From: Acetatifactor muris
GTDB taxonomy: Bacteria; Bacillota; Clostridia; Lachnospirales; Lachnospiraceae
Direction of reading: 5' to 3'
Assembly (NCBI GenBank): GCA_023664365.1
Contig: JAMPFR010000008.1
Span: 1-64,000, forward strand
DNA length: 64,000 nucleotides
The translations under genes and the position numbers were made by a program. Below are positions 44,491 through 58,048 of this stretch, in pieces (positions within the stretch are counted from its first letter, which is position 1; every line of letters begins with the position of its first letter). The notes beneath the pieces are model-generated. The model was not told where the DNA came from and made no database searches. It saw only the letters and a list, made by a program, of their open reading frames with translations.

Positions 44491-47011
44491 TTCTGCTGTA
44501 AGTGATAAAGCAGTTGCCGTTTTCCGCAAACCACTCCGTGGAGTCGTTCATCCCCTTTTTATAAAGGGTTCCGGTGGACGGCTCCATAATCACCACATTG
44601 TACTCGTTAAATCCTGTAATAAGCACGGCCTCCCCATCCTCAAGAAGAGCCAGTACCGGGATGTCCCTGTTCACATAGTACAGCATGGCGTCCAGACTGC
44701 AGCCGGTCATGTCCAGAATCTTTGCATCCTCCAGATTGTCCTCCAGTACCTCCAGCACTGTCTGCCCTTGGGCAAGCAGATACTCCGAATTACGCACAAG
44801 TCCCTCAAACCGGAATATGGTATCCAGACATACTGCCAGACTGTTCTTTTCCTCTGTGACGGAAGCTTCCTTGATTGCCATAATCTGATTTCTGACAACC
44901 CTGTTTCCCTTCAGCCAGATGCGTTCTCCGCTTTCATTTACTACCACGCCGGAAAGCTCATAGGCCCGGTTTACCGCCCCGGCAGGAGACAGAAAGATGC
45001 CGTCAATACCGTAAGCTCCGTATACATAATATCTGTCCAGCTCTCTTTCACTGTCAAGGGAAAGGGTTCTCCCTCCCTCATACACCACTTCCTTGGGGGT
45101 TAAGATCATGATGCTTTTGGCGTCAATGGTGTTTCTGGTCTGAATCTGGACATATCGCTCATAAACATCAATATCCGCCGCCACAACCACGTTTTTCCCC
45201 GCCGCTGTCTCCACATTATTCATGATATGGTCCCGGTCCGCCTGCCTGTAATCTCCCGCTTCTGTTTTCTCCAGGCGCTCCAGCACAATCTGGTTGTCCT
45301 CCACCCTGCAATCCGTAACATATATGCCGGGCCGGCTGTACTCCTTCAGCAGCACGCCCTCCGAATTGCAAATACAGATTTTGTACATGGGAAAAAAGAG
45401 AACTCCGGAGTTTTCCTCCACAATATCCTCCGTCCTGGCAACCCCGTAAATAATATCCTCCTGCATAAAGCCCAGCGGCATAATCGCCTCGCCCTCTGCA
45501 ACGGTAACCGCATTTCCGGTGCCAAGATTCAGGTTTCTGATATTTAAAACAGCACTGTGGTATCTGTCCTCCCCCTCCGGCCATATGACAATCTTATGAT
45601 CCTCCGATACCCACAGGCTCTCATCCTGCACTATATCAATCAGCTTTGTACAGGTTCTCTTCCCAATGTCAATGTTATATACGGTATGATTCAAATTCAG
45701 ATAAAGCTGGCCGTCTCTGTTCAGGTAGAGCAGCTGCTCCATCTCCGCCGCCAGCACCGCATAAGTTCTGTCTGAGGGAATGTATATCAGCTCTTCTATA
45801 GTGTTCAGGCTGCTGTTGTAGGTGTAAATCTGGACTCCCACCTCTCCCTCATGCCTGCCCCTGTTCATGTACCCGTAGACCGCAAACTGTGCGTTCCCCC
45901 CCTCATCCACATCCAGGATCTTTATGGAATGCTGGCCGTATATCGTCCTTCTGTCCGCATTTTCGCTGTCATAAAAACCGAAGATTACCGTAAGCTTGTT
46001 ATTGTTGACATCATAGCTGAACAGGCGGTTGGCCGATTCAAACAGCACAATATTTCCGTCCTCGCTTTCCAACATATCAACATCCACATCTGCAATTCCC
46101 AGCAGAAGCTTATCATTGCCGTACATATCCTCCGGATTGGTTACCTGGGTCATGGTCCGCTCATAATCCAGAAGGTACATCCTCTCCGGAGAATAGCGGA
46201 TCCGAAAATATTCCTCCACCAGATAATAGGTTCTGTCCCCATCCGATGAGGTGGACACTACATAGTCTCCGGTAAAGGAGGCCGTCTGGCTGGCAATCTC
46301 CTGCAGCCGGAACACCGGTTCCGCCTCTTCCCTGACATTCAGTTCCCCCCAGGTAATCTGCCGGAAGCTGCTGTGGATATTTACCTTGTGAAAGCTGCTG
46401 TTATCCTCCAGCTTATAATCCGTCTCCAGATACTTAGTCAGCTCCCGCGCCGCCTCCCGGTCATAGAGCCGTCTGTGAAAATCTATGCAGAAATCCAGCT
46501 TTTCCGCCGCATGCAGGCTTTCGCTCCAGATGACCCGGGTATAATAATAAACCTGCCTGCTCTCCTCCAGCTCCAGAATCACTGCAAGAGAATATTCCTC
46601 ATCACTGTCAATCAAATCCTTCAGCGCAAAATTACCGCTGATTTGGTTTTTTCTTGTGGTATAATCCGTAATTTCCCTGTTTTCTATCAAACGGGAGCCG
46701 TCTATGCTCCTGACCTCTATGAAAATACCCGTCACCTTTTCCCCGAAGGTATCAATGGTAAAGCCGGTGTCCCTGTCAGCCCCCAGGATTGTCACCGCAT
46801 CCCGCTGAAAGGCCACATCCATGGCCTGGGCATACCCGTGAAGCTGATTATATGCCACCCCATCCATTTCCATGGTAATCAGCGGAAACCCGGCACGGGA
46901 CATCTCAACAGTCAGGTTATCGTGGCCCTTATTCATGATTCTGCTGACGACAACCAGCGTCAGAATAAACACGGCAATGAAGGCAGCCGCCTTTATAATG
47001 CCTTTTTTCAT
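44480..47011 (-). CDS. Large membrane-anchored protein with C39-peptidase-like C-terminus
   Basis: The 843-residue protein has one N-terminal membrane helix (8-25) and a long extracytoplasmic body rich in beta strands (residues 200-640, repeated short patterns such as LLYLNRDGQLYLNLN that suggest a propeller). The last ~110 residues resemble the C39-like papain fold (LAVCLDTIFRFEG ... VLALLEDGEAVLITGFNEYNVVIMEPSTG), with Cys and Asn/Asp candidates but no normal His. It could be a peptidase-like sensor or binding protein. It lies downstream of the ATP synthase operon with a small gene between. I do not recognise a named family. Confidence 0.6.
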   Translation of the reverse strand: MKKGIIKAAAFIAVFILTLVVVSRIMNKGHDNLTVEMSRAGFPLITMEMDGVAYNQLHGYAQAMDVAFQRDAVTILGADRDTGFTIDTFGEKVTGIFIEVRSIDGSRLIENREITDYTTRKNQISGNFALKDLIDSDEEYSLAVILELEESRQVYYYTRVIWSESLHAAEKLDFCIDFHRRLYDREAARELTKYLETDYKLEDNSSFHKVNIHSSFRQITWGELNVREEAEPVFRLQEIASQTASFTGDYVVSTSSDGDRTYYLVEEYFRIRYSPERMYLLDYERTMTQVTNPEDMYGNDKLLLGIADVDVDMLESEDGNIVLFESANRLFSYDVNNNKLTVIFGFYDSENADRRTIYGQHSIKILDVDEGGNAQFAVYGYMNRGRHEGEVGVQIYTYNSSLNTIEELIYIPSDRTYAVLAAEMEQLLYLNRDGQLYLNLNHTVYNIDIGKRTCTKLIDIVQDESLWVSEDHKIVIWPEGEDRYHSAVLNIRNLNLGTGNAVTVAEGEAIMPLGFMQEDIIYGVARTEDIVEENSGVLFFPMYKICICNSEGVLLKEYSRPGIYVTDCRVEDNQIVLERLEKTEAGDYRQADRDHIMNNVETAAGKNVVVAADIDVYERYVQIQTRNTIDAKSIMILTPKEVVYEGGRTLSLDSERELDRYYVYGAYGIDGIFLSPAGAVNRAYELSGVVVNESGERIWLKGNRVVRNQIMAIKEASVTEEKNSLAVCLDTIFRFEGLVRNSEYLLAQGQTVLEVLEDNLEDAKILDMTGCSLDAMLYYVNRDIPVLALLEDGEAVLITGFNEYNVVIMEPSTGTLYKKGMNDSTEWFAENGNCFITYSRISK

Positions 47012-47031
47012 AAACTACTCCCCGGCAATCC

Positions 47032-47427
47032 TTATCTGAGGAATCGCCTTCCGCCATGACGGCGCTTGTAAATTTCATTAAACAAAAGTACCTGTATCAT
47101 ATCCTCTGAGGGCGGATTTTCTTCTTCCTTTTTCATGATGGTAAAGATGGAGCCCGCCAGTGCTCTGAGACTGCACCTGTCGGGATACTCGTCGTAAATC
47201 ATGCTGCCTTCGTAATCCGCTTTGTCCAACACCTCCGCAACCCGGCGCTGGCAGCGCTTTACATCGTCAGGATACAACTGCTGCAGATATTCCAGATCCC
47301 GAAGCAGCATTGCCTCCTGGCCCGGACCGAAATAACCGGGATATGTCATATAAAAAGGAAGGGGCCCATTCCAGCCCCTTACCTTTTGTTCCGGCATTGG
47401 CTGTAACAGTTTAGAGTGAAATTCCAT
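47032..47427 (-). CDS. Conserved hypothetical protein, 131 residues
   Basis: A soluble, Arg- and Tyr-rich protein beginning MEFHSKLLQPMPEQKVRGWN and ending in a basic tail (KRRHGGRRFLR). No domain is recognised. The ATG at 47427 follows GAGGAAAG; the extra 14 upstream codons look unrelated. It lies 71 bp after atpC and 20 bp before the 843-residue gene, so all three may be co-transcribed. Confidence 0.65.
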   Translation of the reverse strand: MEFHSKLLQPMPEQKVRGWNGPLPFYMTYPGYFGPGQEAMLLRDLEYLQQLYPDDVKRCQRRVAEVLDKADYEGSMIYDEYPDRCSLRALAGSIFTIMKKEEENPPSEDMIQVLLFNEIYKRRHGGRRFLR

Positions 47428-47498
47428 AAGCTTTCCTCGAAAAGAATCTTTTTTACAGCATATGCACATTCACATCCAATCGTTACTGCCCATGCCCC

Positions 47499-47903
47499 TT
47501 ATCTTAATGCCTGAATCCGTGCAACCGCTCTCTGAAGTGCAGTTTCCGCTCTCGCCAGGTCAGTTTCCGCAGTCTTGCTCCGCAGTCTTTCCTCCGCCCG
47601 CTCCCTGGCCGCCTGTGCACGTTCCTCATCAATTTCCTCCGGCCATTCGATAATTTCAGCCAGAATCGTCACACGCTCCGGAAGAATCTCGGCAAATCCC
47701 GCATGGAGCGCCGCCACCTTGTCTCCCTCCGGCTCCGTGATGTCTAAAATTCCCGGCTTCACAATCACCGTCAGCGGCACATGTCCCGGCAGTACGCCGA
47801 TTTCGCCCTCTGTCGTGTTAAATTCCACCATATTCACCTGATTCTCATAAAACAATCTCTCAGGCGTAATGATGCGTAGAAGAAAGCTGTTACTGTCTGC
47901 CAT
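47499..47903 (-). CDS. atpC: ATP synthase epsilon subunit
   Basis: The 134-residue epsilon subunit has an N-terminal beta sandwich (LRIITPERLFYENQVNMVEF, GEIGVLPGHVPL) and a C-terminal helical hairpin rich in Ala/Arg/Glu. It couples F1 to the c-ring and inhibits ATP hydrolysis. GGGAGGTAG precedes the start. It is the last canonical gene of the atp operon. Confidence 0.95.
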   Translation of the reverse strand: MADSNSFLLRIITPERLFYENQVNMVEFNTTEGEIGVLPGHVPLTVIVKPGILDITEPEGDKVAALHAGFAEILPERVTILAEIIEWPEEIDEERAQAARERAEERLRSKTAETDLARAETALQRAVARIQALR

Positions 47904-47919
47904 TTTCAGCTACCTCCCG

Positions 47920-50212
<2,293 letters not shown>

Positions 50213-50238
50213 ATCTTACATCTCCTTGCATCTTAATT

Positions 50239-52329
<2,091 letters not shown>

Positions 52330-52342
<13 letters not shown>

Positions 52343-52872
52343 GTCTTATCACCTATTTCCTTTAAGGTTTCATCAATCAGCTGGTTTTGCACGGTAGTGT
52401 CAATGGATGCGGACACCACCTTTCCGGCCATGATAGCCGCCACTGCAACAATCTCCCGCTTTACTTCGTCGGAAATCTTCTGCTTTTCAAGCTCGGCCTC
52501 CGTCTTTGCCCGATCCAGAATGCGTGCTGCTTCTTCCTTTGCCTGGGCAATGATCTGGTTCTCATTGTTCAGCGCCTTTTTCCGGGCTTCGCTTAAGATA
52601 GCCTCTGCTTCTTTGTCGATTTCCTTCAGCCTGCTCTCATATTCTTCCTTCAGGCGTCCTGCCTCGTCCATGTCCTGTCTGGCCGTCTCCAGCTCCGAGC
52701 GTATCTTCTCCTTACGGCTGTTCAGCATCTTTCTTGCCGGATTGAACAGAAAATAACTCATGATCAGGAACAGCGCAAACATTGCTATAATGAGCAGACA
52801 GGCATCAGCAATCAGCTGCCAGTCCAAATCAAACAGTCTTGACAGCGACGGGCTTTCTGTTAAAAGTATCAT
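52330..52872 (-). CDS. atpF: ATP synthase b subunit
   Basis: The 180-residue protein has a membrane helix at about 20-45 (LIADACLLIIAMFALFLIMS) followed by a long charged coiled coil (LNSRKEKIRSELETARQDMD onward). It is the peripheral stalk of Fo. GGAGG precedes the ATG. A single b gene is present. Confidence 0.95.
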
Positions 52873-52922
52873 TCTCTGCCTCCTTTCTGCCTTTTATAAG
52901 CTTAACGCTATGCCGCCTAAGC

Positions 52923-53189
<267 letters not shown>

Positions 53190-53205
53190 CTAAATTTTAG
53201 TAAAA

Positions 53206-53946
53206 TCATCTTCTTGTTCCATCACCTATCTCATTTGCGACGTAGGTCATGGTCAACATACAGAATACATACGTTTGAATTGCTCCCGAGAACAAATCAA
53301 AATACACATGCAGCGCGGCCGGCCACAGAGTGGCGAACCAGCCCAGCAGGCCGTACACAAGCGCCATCATTGCCGTTCCCGACAGGACATTTGCAAACAG
53401 ACGCAAAGAAAGGGAAACCGGCACAGCCAGGTTACTGATAACATTAATCGGAACCCAGATCGGCAGCCATTTGGGAAGGGGTGAACAATAATCTTCCCAG
53501 ATTGTCAGCGGTTTCTGATATTTCCACTTGTTGATGCGGATCAGCATAAAGGTAATCAGGGCAAGCGGCAGTGTCACTCCGTAATCCGCAGTAGGCGGAC
53601 GCAGACCAAAAAGGCCTGAAATGTTGCTGACCAGAATGAAGATAAAGACGGTGCCGATGTAGTTGTAATACTTCGGCGCCGACGCCTCCATGGAGACATC
53701 CACCATGCCGTCAAGCTTTTCAACAATCAGCTCCACCACATTCTGGAAACCACCGGGCACCTCGGATGCCTTTGCCATACATCGCTTCGCCGCAACGGCA
53801 AAAACAATCAGAATCAGCATGACAAACAATACGCATACGTGTGTAGTTGTTATCCAGACAGTATGTCCGAAAAAGGAATACTGAAAGACTCCGTGAATCA
53901 TAAAATCCACGTCGCCGCCACCGGATAACAAAATCCCATGCTCCAT
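53206..53946 (-). CDS. atpB: ATP synthase a subunit
   Basis: The 246-residue stator channel has five or six helices and the essential arginine region LSLRLFANVLSGTAMMAL. It forms the ion half-channels against the c-ring. AGGAGGTGAG precedes the ATG. It is separated from atpI by 56 bp. Confidence 0.95.
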   Translation of the reverse strand: MEHGILLSGGGDVDFMIHGVFQYSFFGHTVWITTTHVCVLFVMLILIVFAVAAKRCMAKASEVPGGFQNVVELIVEKLDGMVDVSMEASAPKYYNYIGTVFIFILVSNISGLFGLRPPTADYGVTLPLALITFMLIRINKWKYQKPLTIWEDYCSPLPKWLPIWVPINVISNLAVPVSLSLRLFANVLSGTAMMALVYGLLGWFATLWPAALHVYFDLFSGAIQTYVFCMLTMTYVANEIGDGTRR

Positions 53947-54002
53947 ACTCTCACCTCCTCTTCTCTCGTATTTTGTTTACCCGGAGAGCTTTTACACTCT
54001 CC

Positions 54003-54476
54003 TTAAGAGGCTTCTTCCGGCTCCCGGCTCTCCTCTTCGGGAAGGGCCTGAGGCACGGGATCCGTCTCATGAAACAACATATTATAGAATTTATGGGTAA
54101 ACGGCTGCAGATAAGCCGTTATCTTCAGGCTCATGTATCCCAGGAACACAATCAGGGTGTCCATTACATCCGTCACTGAGACAATTGCCAGAATCACTAT
54201 CACCATCAGATAGCGAAATACATACCCACGGGTAATTATCTTCGACGCAGCCCCGCCGTCCTGCAGGGCTCTGTCCAGGGTTCTTGCCATGTGGACGCTG
54301 GCCGTCACCGCAAACAAAATGCCGAACCAGAGGCTTGAGGCATATCTCAGCTGATCCTTTGTAAAAAAGGCTCCCGCCACCTGACATACAATGCCGTACA
54401 GCAGCATGCCTGTATGCATTTCCAGCAGCGTTCTATCTGCCCTCTTCAGATATTTTATCATCTTTCCCGTCTTCAT
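54003..54476 (-). CDS. atpI: ATP synthase I-like membrane protein
   Basis: The 157-residue protein has four membrane helices (about 20-40, 45-65, 85-105, 108-125) and an acidic tail (PEEESREPEEAS). Position between atpZ and atpB and the size fit AtpI, which helps assemble the c-ring. Sequence similarity is weak in this family, so the call leans on context. Its start overlaps atpZ. Confidence 0.75.
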   Translation of the reverse strand: MKTGKMIKYLKRADRTLLEMHTGMLLYGIVCQVAGAFFTKDQLRYASSLWFGILFAVTASVHMARTLDRALQDGGAASKIITRGYVFRYLMVIVILAIVSVTDVMDTLIVFLGYMSLKITAYLQPFTHKFYNMLFHETDPVPQALPEEESREPEEAS

Positions 54477-54705
54477 CCCCGTCTATCTTCTTCACCAGGC
54501 GGTAAACTCCCTGACATCCTGCCACAGCCCCCACAAAAAACAGGATTACCGTGAGGAAGGAGGTTCCAAGCCTTCGGTCAAGCCACAGCCCCAGGGCGGT
54601 AGTCATCCCCACGGAGGAAATCATAACCAGACCCAGCTGTGTAATCAGAGGTAATATTTTAAAGGTTTCTTTTTTTTCATCTTTTCGATGTTTCATAGCT
54701 TCCAT
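54433..54705 (-). CDS. AtpZ/AtpI-type F0F1 assembly protein
   Basis: A ~90-residue protein with two helices: LITQLGLVMISSVGMTTALG and SFLTVILFFVGAVAGCQGVY, the pattern of the ATPase gene 1 (AtpZ) family. It leads the atp operon. The start is uncertain: ATG at 54705, ATG at 54696 or TTG at 54723. None has a good ribosome site, and the best promoter -10 overlaps the 54705 ATG, so the 54696 start could be leaderless. Confidence 0.75.
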   Translation of the reverse strand: MEAMKHRKDEKKETFKILPLITQLGLVMISSVGMTTALGLWLDRRLGTSFLTVILFFVGAVAGCQGVYRLVKKIDGDEDGKDDKISEEGR

Positions 54706-54732
54706 TATATCCAATTTTTTCAAAAAAGTCTA
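54704..54732 (-). promoter_or_regulatory. Candidate atp operon promoter
   Basis: TAGACT (54732-54727), a 17-bp spacer and TATAAT (54709-54704). The predicted transcript would begin about one base before the ATG at 54696. Confidence 0.55.
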
Positions 54733-54752
54733 GAAATATTTACAGATTACCA

Positions 54753-54781
54753 TTGACTCTTTCACCTGACGGTTGTAGTAT
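54753..54781 (+). promoter_or_regulatory. Promoter of acetyltransferase gene
   Basis: TTGACT, a 17-bp spacer and TAGTAT, 33 bp before the ATG at 54815. Confidence 0.65.
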
Positions 54782-54814
54782 TTGTACAAAGTTTGCGAAA
54801 GGAACCGCAGAGCC

Positions 54815-55366
54815 ATGAATATCCGTATTGCCGCGCCCCGGGACGCCGGTGAGCTGCTTGACGTCTACGCTCCCTATGTGGAACACACCCACATAACCTT
54901 TGAGTATGAGGTTCCCTCCCCGGAGGAATTTGCGAACCGTATCCGGCATACCCTGGAAAAATATCCCTACCTGGCAGCGGAGGAGGACGGGGTTATTCTC
55001 GGATACGCCTACGCTTCGGCATTCAAAGGCCGGGCGGCTTATGACTGGTCTGTGGAAACCTCCGTCTATGTGCGGGAGAGCTGTACCGGAAGAGGGATCG
55101 GCGCGGCGCTGTACAATGCCCTGGAGGAGCTTCTGCGCAGACAGCATATCTGTAATCTGTGCGCCTGCATCGCCTGGCCGCATCCTGCCAGCGTTGCCTT
55201 TCACGAACATTTCGGCTACCGCACCGTGGCGCACTTCCATGCCTCAGGCTTTAAGAAAGGTAAATGGTACGATATGATATGGATGGAAAAGGAGCTGTGT
55301 CCCCACATGGTTCCCCCCATGCCGTTTATACCGTTTCCGCAGTTAGGCGCGCCGCAGAGCAGCTAG
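54815..55366 (+). CDS. GNAT N-acetyltransferase, phosphinothricin acetyltransferase-like
   Basis: The 183-residue protein begins MNIRIAAPRDAGELLDVYAP and has the acetyl-CoA loop TGRGIGAAL, VYVRESCTGRG and the C-terminal HEHFGYRTVAHFHASGFKKG pattern of the PAT/Bar family of amino-acid acetyltransferases. It probably acetylates an amino group of a small amino-acid-like molecule such as methionine sulfoximine. The tail after residue 165 is Pro-rich. AAAGGA lies 11 bp upstream. Confidence 0.82.
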   Translation: MNIRIAAPRDAGELLDVYAPYVEHTHITFEYEVPSPEEFANRIRHTLEKYPYLAAEEDGVILGYAYASAFKGRAAYDWSVETSVYVRESCTGRGIGAALYNALEELLRRQHICNLCACIAWPHPASVAFHEHFGYRTVAHFHASGFKKGKWYDMIWMEKELCPHMVPPMPFIPFPQLGAPQSS

Positions 55367-55446
55367 TCCTTCTGCCGGCAGCGGATCGTGCAGTCCGCCG
55401 GAAGTTCAGCGCTTCCGGCCATATATTGACAGAAAGGGGTTCTCCT

Positions 55447-55929
55447 ATGAATCAGATTTCAGGACTATACCGACGCAGATTAATTCCTCCGGAGTGCATT
55501 CTGCTGAAGGACGATATCATTGTGGAGCAGAATGATGAATTTATTGTAACCAAATGGAACACAATCCGTCCGAAACCGAATTTTTCCCACGGCTGCTCCT
55601 GCTATTTTCTGCGGGAGGGTATCAAGGTCAGCAAGATATACAGGGCGGACGGCACGCTGCTGTACTGGTACTGCGACATTGTGGATTACAGCTTTGACCC
55701 GGCACAGGCCGCTCTGACGGTTACGGATCTGCTTGTGGACGTAATACTCTATCCCGACGGGCATATGGAGGTAGTGGATCTGGACGAGCTGGCGGAGGCC
55801 ATGGAGCGGGATCTGATCACAAAAGAGCAGATGACCACCTGCCTGCGCAATCTGAATCATCTGCTCACTGTTATCTACCGTGATAAATTTGACAGGCTTC
55901 AGGCCCGTCTGAACAGCCTTGGGCTGTAA
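55447..55929 (+). CDS. DUF402 family protein
   Basis: The 160-residue protein has the pattern KWNTIRPKPNFSHGCSCYFL ... LYWYCDIVDYSFD ... LLVDVILYPDGHMEVVDLDE, typical of DUF402 (FomD-like phosphohydrolase fold with metal-binding Asp residues). Substrate unknown; family members include nucleoside diphosphatases. The ATG at 55447 follows AAAGGGG. It lies 80 bp after the acetyltransferase and is convergent with the SleB gene. Confidence 0.8.
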   Translation: MNQISGLYRRRLIPPECILLKDDIIVEQNDEFIVTKWNTIRPKPNFSHGCSCYFLREGIKVSKIYRADGTLLYWYCDIVDYSFDPAQAALTVTDLLVDVILYPDGHMEVVDLDELAEAMERDLITKEQMTTCLRNLNHLLTVIYRDKFDRLQARLNSLGL

Positions 55930-55933
55930 CCGT

Positions 55934-57175
55934 CTAATAAAAAATATGCCCGCCGATGCTGATTCCCGTCAGCCCCGGAATGGGCGTGCGGAAAAAGACG
56001 CAGTTTCCCACGTTAGTCATACCGGACATAGCTTCATCCGCGGCCCGGTAACAGCTTTCCGTGGCTCTGTTCGACGCCAGCGCCAGTTCCAGTCTGCCGC
56101 TGGCAACCGGCGAAAACTGTTTTCTCTGATAAATAACCCCTACCACGGAATCGGGGAATTTGGAACTCAGCACTCTGTTTATCACCACGCTGCCCACCGC
56201 CAGCTGGCCCGCATAGGGTTCTCCTCCTGCTTCGCAGTAAATCAGGTTTGCCAGCAGCTTACGATCTCCCTCGCTGAAGGTCACCTCTGAAATATCCCGC
56301 CAGGCCGCGTTTGCCGCTGCCTGAGACAGGGCGATCTCCTCCGCCAGCTTTTTCCGCAGATACTCCAGATTTTCTTCTTCCTTTTTGAGCTTCTCCTCTA
56401 CTTCCCGCGCCCGCTTCTCCGCTTCCTCAATCTGATCTCCGTAGTTCGCAATGGCATTGGAGGTTCGGCTGATCAGGCCCAAAACCGTTTCCTGTTCCGC
56501 CTCCGCCTGCAGCTTCAGCATATCCAGCTCATTTTTTTCTCCCTGAAGCCGGGCTTCCTGCTCTTCGATATAAATGCGGGTGGCCCTGTACTCCTCCATC
56601 TTCCGCTGCTCGTAAATCGCTACCTTTTCAATGAAATCCGCCGCATTCAGAATGCCTGCAAGACTTTTTTCCTTCAGCAGCGCATTGAGATAACTGTCCT
56701 CATTCATCTCATACAGCGCCCGGGCCCTGTCCACCATACATTCATACTGCCACTGCTCCGTGGCTCTGGCTTCCTCCAACGCCGCCCGGGTATCCGCAAT
56801 CTCCTGCTCCTTGTCCCGAATCTGCTGCTCCAGGCTTTCCAGATTGGCCGCCACCTGATTCAGCTGTTCATTCAGATTATTCAGTTCTCTCTGCAGAGCC
56901 TTCTGCTCCCCCTGGAGCCCTTCCAGCGCTTCCTCGTTTTCGTTCCTCTGCTCCTCCAGTTCCTGCCGCCGCTCCTCGGCTTCATTGATCTGCTGCTGGG
57001 TACTGGAAGCTGCAGATACCACAAGGGTACCGGGGAAAATCTTCAACCCGGCGTTTTCCGTTCCGCCGATCCTTTCCGACTCCCCGGAAAATCCCCCGGC
57101 TAACAATACCGCTGTCAGCAAAACAGCCGTCCTTCTCTTCCAGACCTTCAACTGCTGCAACCTGCCTTTCCTCAA
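55934..57175 (-). CDS. Secreted coiled-coil cell wall hydrolase with SleB domain
   Basis: The 413-residue exported protein has a signal sequence (~15-32), a long PcsB-like coiled coil (residues 60-300, Glu/Gln/Leu heptads with a helical break near 150-190) and a C-terminal SleB/hydrolase_2 domain (LLANLIYCEAGGEPYAGQLAV, VINRVL, QFSPVASGRL). SleB-type enzymes are lytic transglycosylases or spore cortex hydrolases. The coiled coil could autoinhibit or tether it. The start is TTG at 57175, overlapping the comEB stop; the ribosome site is poor and a TTG at 57160 is possible. Confidence 0.85.
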   Translation of the reverse strand: MRKGRLQQLKVWKRRTAVLLTAVLLAGGFSGESERIGGTENAGLKIFPGTLVVSAASSTQQQINEAEERRQELEEQRNENEEALEGLQGEQKALQRELNNLNEQLNQVAANLESLEQQIRDKEQEIADTRAALEEARATEQWQYECMVDRARALYEMNEDSYLNALLKEKSLAGILNAADFIEKVAIYEQRKMEEYRATRIYIEEQEARLQGEKNELDMLKLQAEAEQETVLGLISRTSNAIANYGDQIEEAEKRAREVEEKLKKEEENLEYLRKKLAEEIALSQAAANAAWRDISEVTFSEGDRKLLANLIYCEAGGEPYAGQLAVGSVVINRVLSSKFPDSVVGVIYQRKQFSPVASGRLELALASNRATESCYRAADEAMSGMTNVGNCVFFRTPIPGLTGISIGGHIFY

Positions 57176-57654
57176 ACCTGAATATGTATCTGCCGCCCCG
57201 TGTGGGAGTAAGGCACATACTGTACTCCCGCCGCGTCAAACATTCTCTTGGACGCCCGGTTTCCCGGCGTTCCCTCATACTTATCGCTGTCGTACACCAC
57301 TGTCCGGATGCCCGCCTGTATAATAGCCTTCGCGCACTCGTTGCAGGGAAACAGGGATACATATATCTTCGTTCCCTCCAGAGAGCCTCCTCTGTAGTTT
57401 AAAATGGCGTTCAGCTCGCTGTGCGTGACAAAGGGATACTTTGTATCCAGCTCTTCCCCTTCTCTGTCCCAGGGAAACGCATCGTCCGAACAGCCCATGG
57501 GAAATCCGTTGTAGCCCATGGACAGTATCTTGTTGTCATTGCTGACAATACACGCTCCCACCTGGGTGCTGGGATCCTTGGAGCGCATACCGGAAAGATG
57601 CGCCACCCCCATAAAATATTCATCCCAGCTGATATAATCTTCTCTTTTTCCCAT
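57172..57654 (-). CDS. comEB: dCMP deaminase
   Basis: The 160-residue zinc enzyme has the deaminase motifs VTHSELNAIL (HxE) and PCNECAKAI (PCxxC). It converts dCMP to dUMP for thymidylate synthesis. Its start GGAGGAGAAGGC-ATG is excellent. ComEB is the homologue in the Bacillus competence locus. It lies downstream of upp, separated by a tandem-repeat array. Confidence 0.93.
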   Translation of the reverse strand: MGKREDYISWDEYFMGVAHLSGMRSKDPSTQVGACIVSNDNKILSMGYNGFPMGCSDDAFPWDREGEELDTKYPFVTHSELNAILNYRGGSLEGTKIYVSLFPCNECAKAIIQAGIRTVVYDSDKYEGTPGNRASKRMFDAAGVQYVPYSHTGRQIHIQV

Positions 57655-57677
57655 GCCTTCTCCTCCCCCGCCCGGCG

Positions 57678-57979
57678 CATCCGCACCCCCGTGTCCGCCG
57701 GACTGACACTGTCATGAACTGCGCGTACTCTTCCTCCGCAGCGGCATCCATACCCCTGTATCCGCCGGTCTGACGCCGTCATGAGCTGCGCGCACTCTTC
57801 CTTCGTATCGGCATCCATACCCCCGTGTCCGCCGGTCTGACGCCGTCATGAACTGCGCGTACTCTTCCTCCGCAGCGGCATCCATACCCCTGTGTCCGCC
57901 GGACTGACGCCGTCATGAGCTGCGCGTACTCTTCCTTCGTATCGGCATCCGCACCCCCGTGTCCGCCGGACTGACGCCG
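57678..57979. repeat. 67-bp tandem repeat array between upp and comEB
   Basis: Four and a half copies with period exactly 67 bp (units start GTCATG at 57711, 57778, 57845 and 57912). Units alternate between two subtypes (CTCCGCAGCGG and CTTCGTATCGG), implying a 134-bp higher-order duplication. The period is not a multiple of three, so no protein is encoded. It occupies most of the 394-bp gap. Confidence 0.92.
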
Positions 57980-58048
57980 CAGCGTCACAGCCCTTTCCGG
58001 CTTCTGCGGTCTGACGCCTCCGCTCCCCCGGCCTTGCTGCGGATATTG

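Noticed and set aside
57678..57979. Tandem array as a CRISPR array
   Set aside because: The whole 67-bp period is repeated with no unique spacers, and no cas gene is present.
57411..57988. Minus-strand ORFs in the 67-bp array
   Set aside because: The repeat period is not a multiple of three, the frames change between units and no start signal is present.
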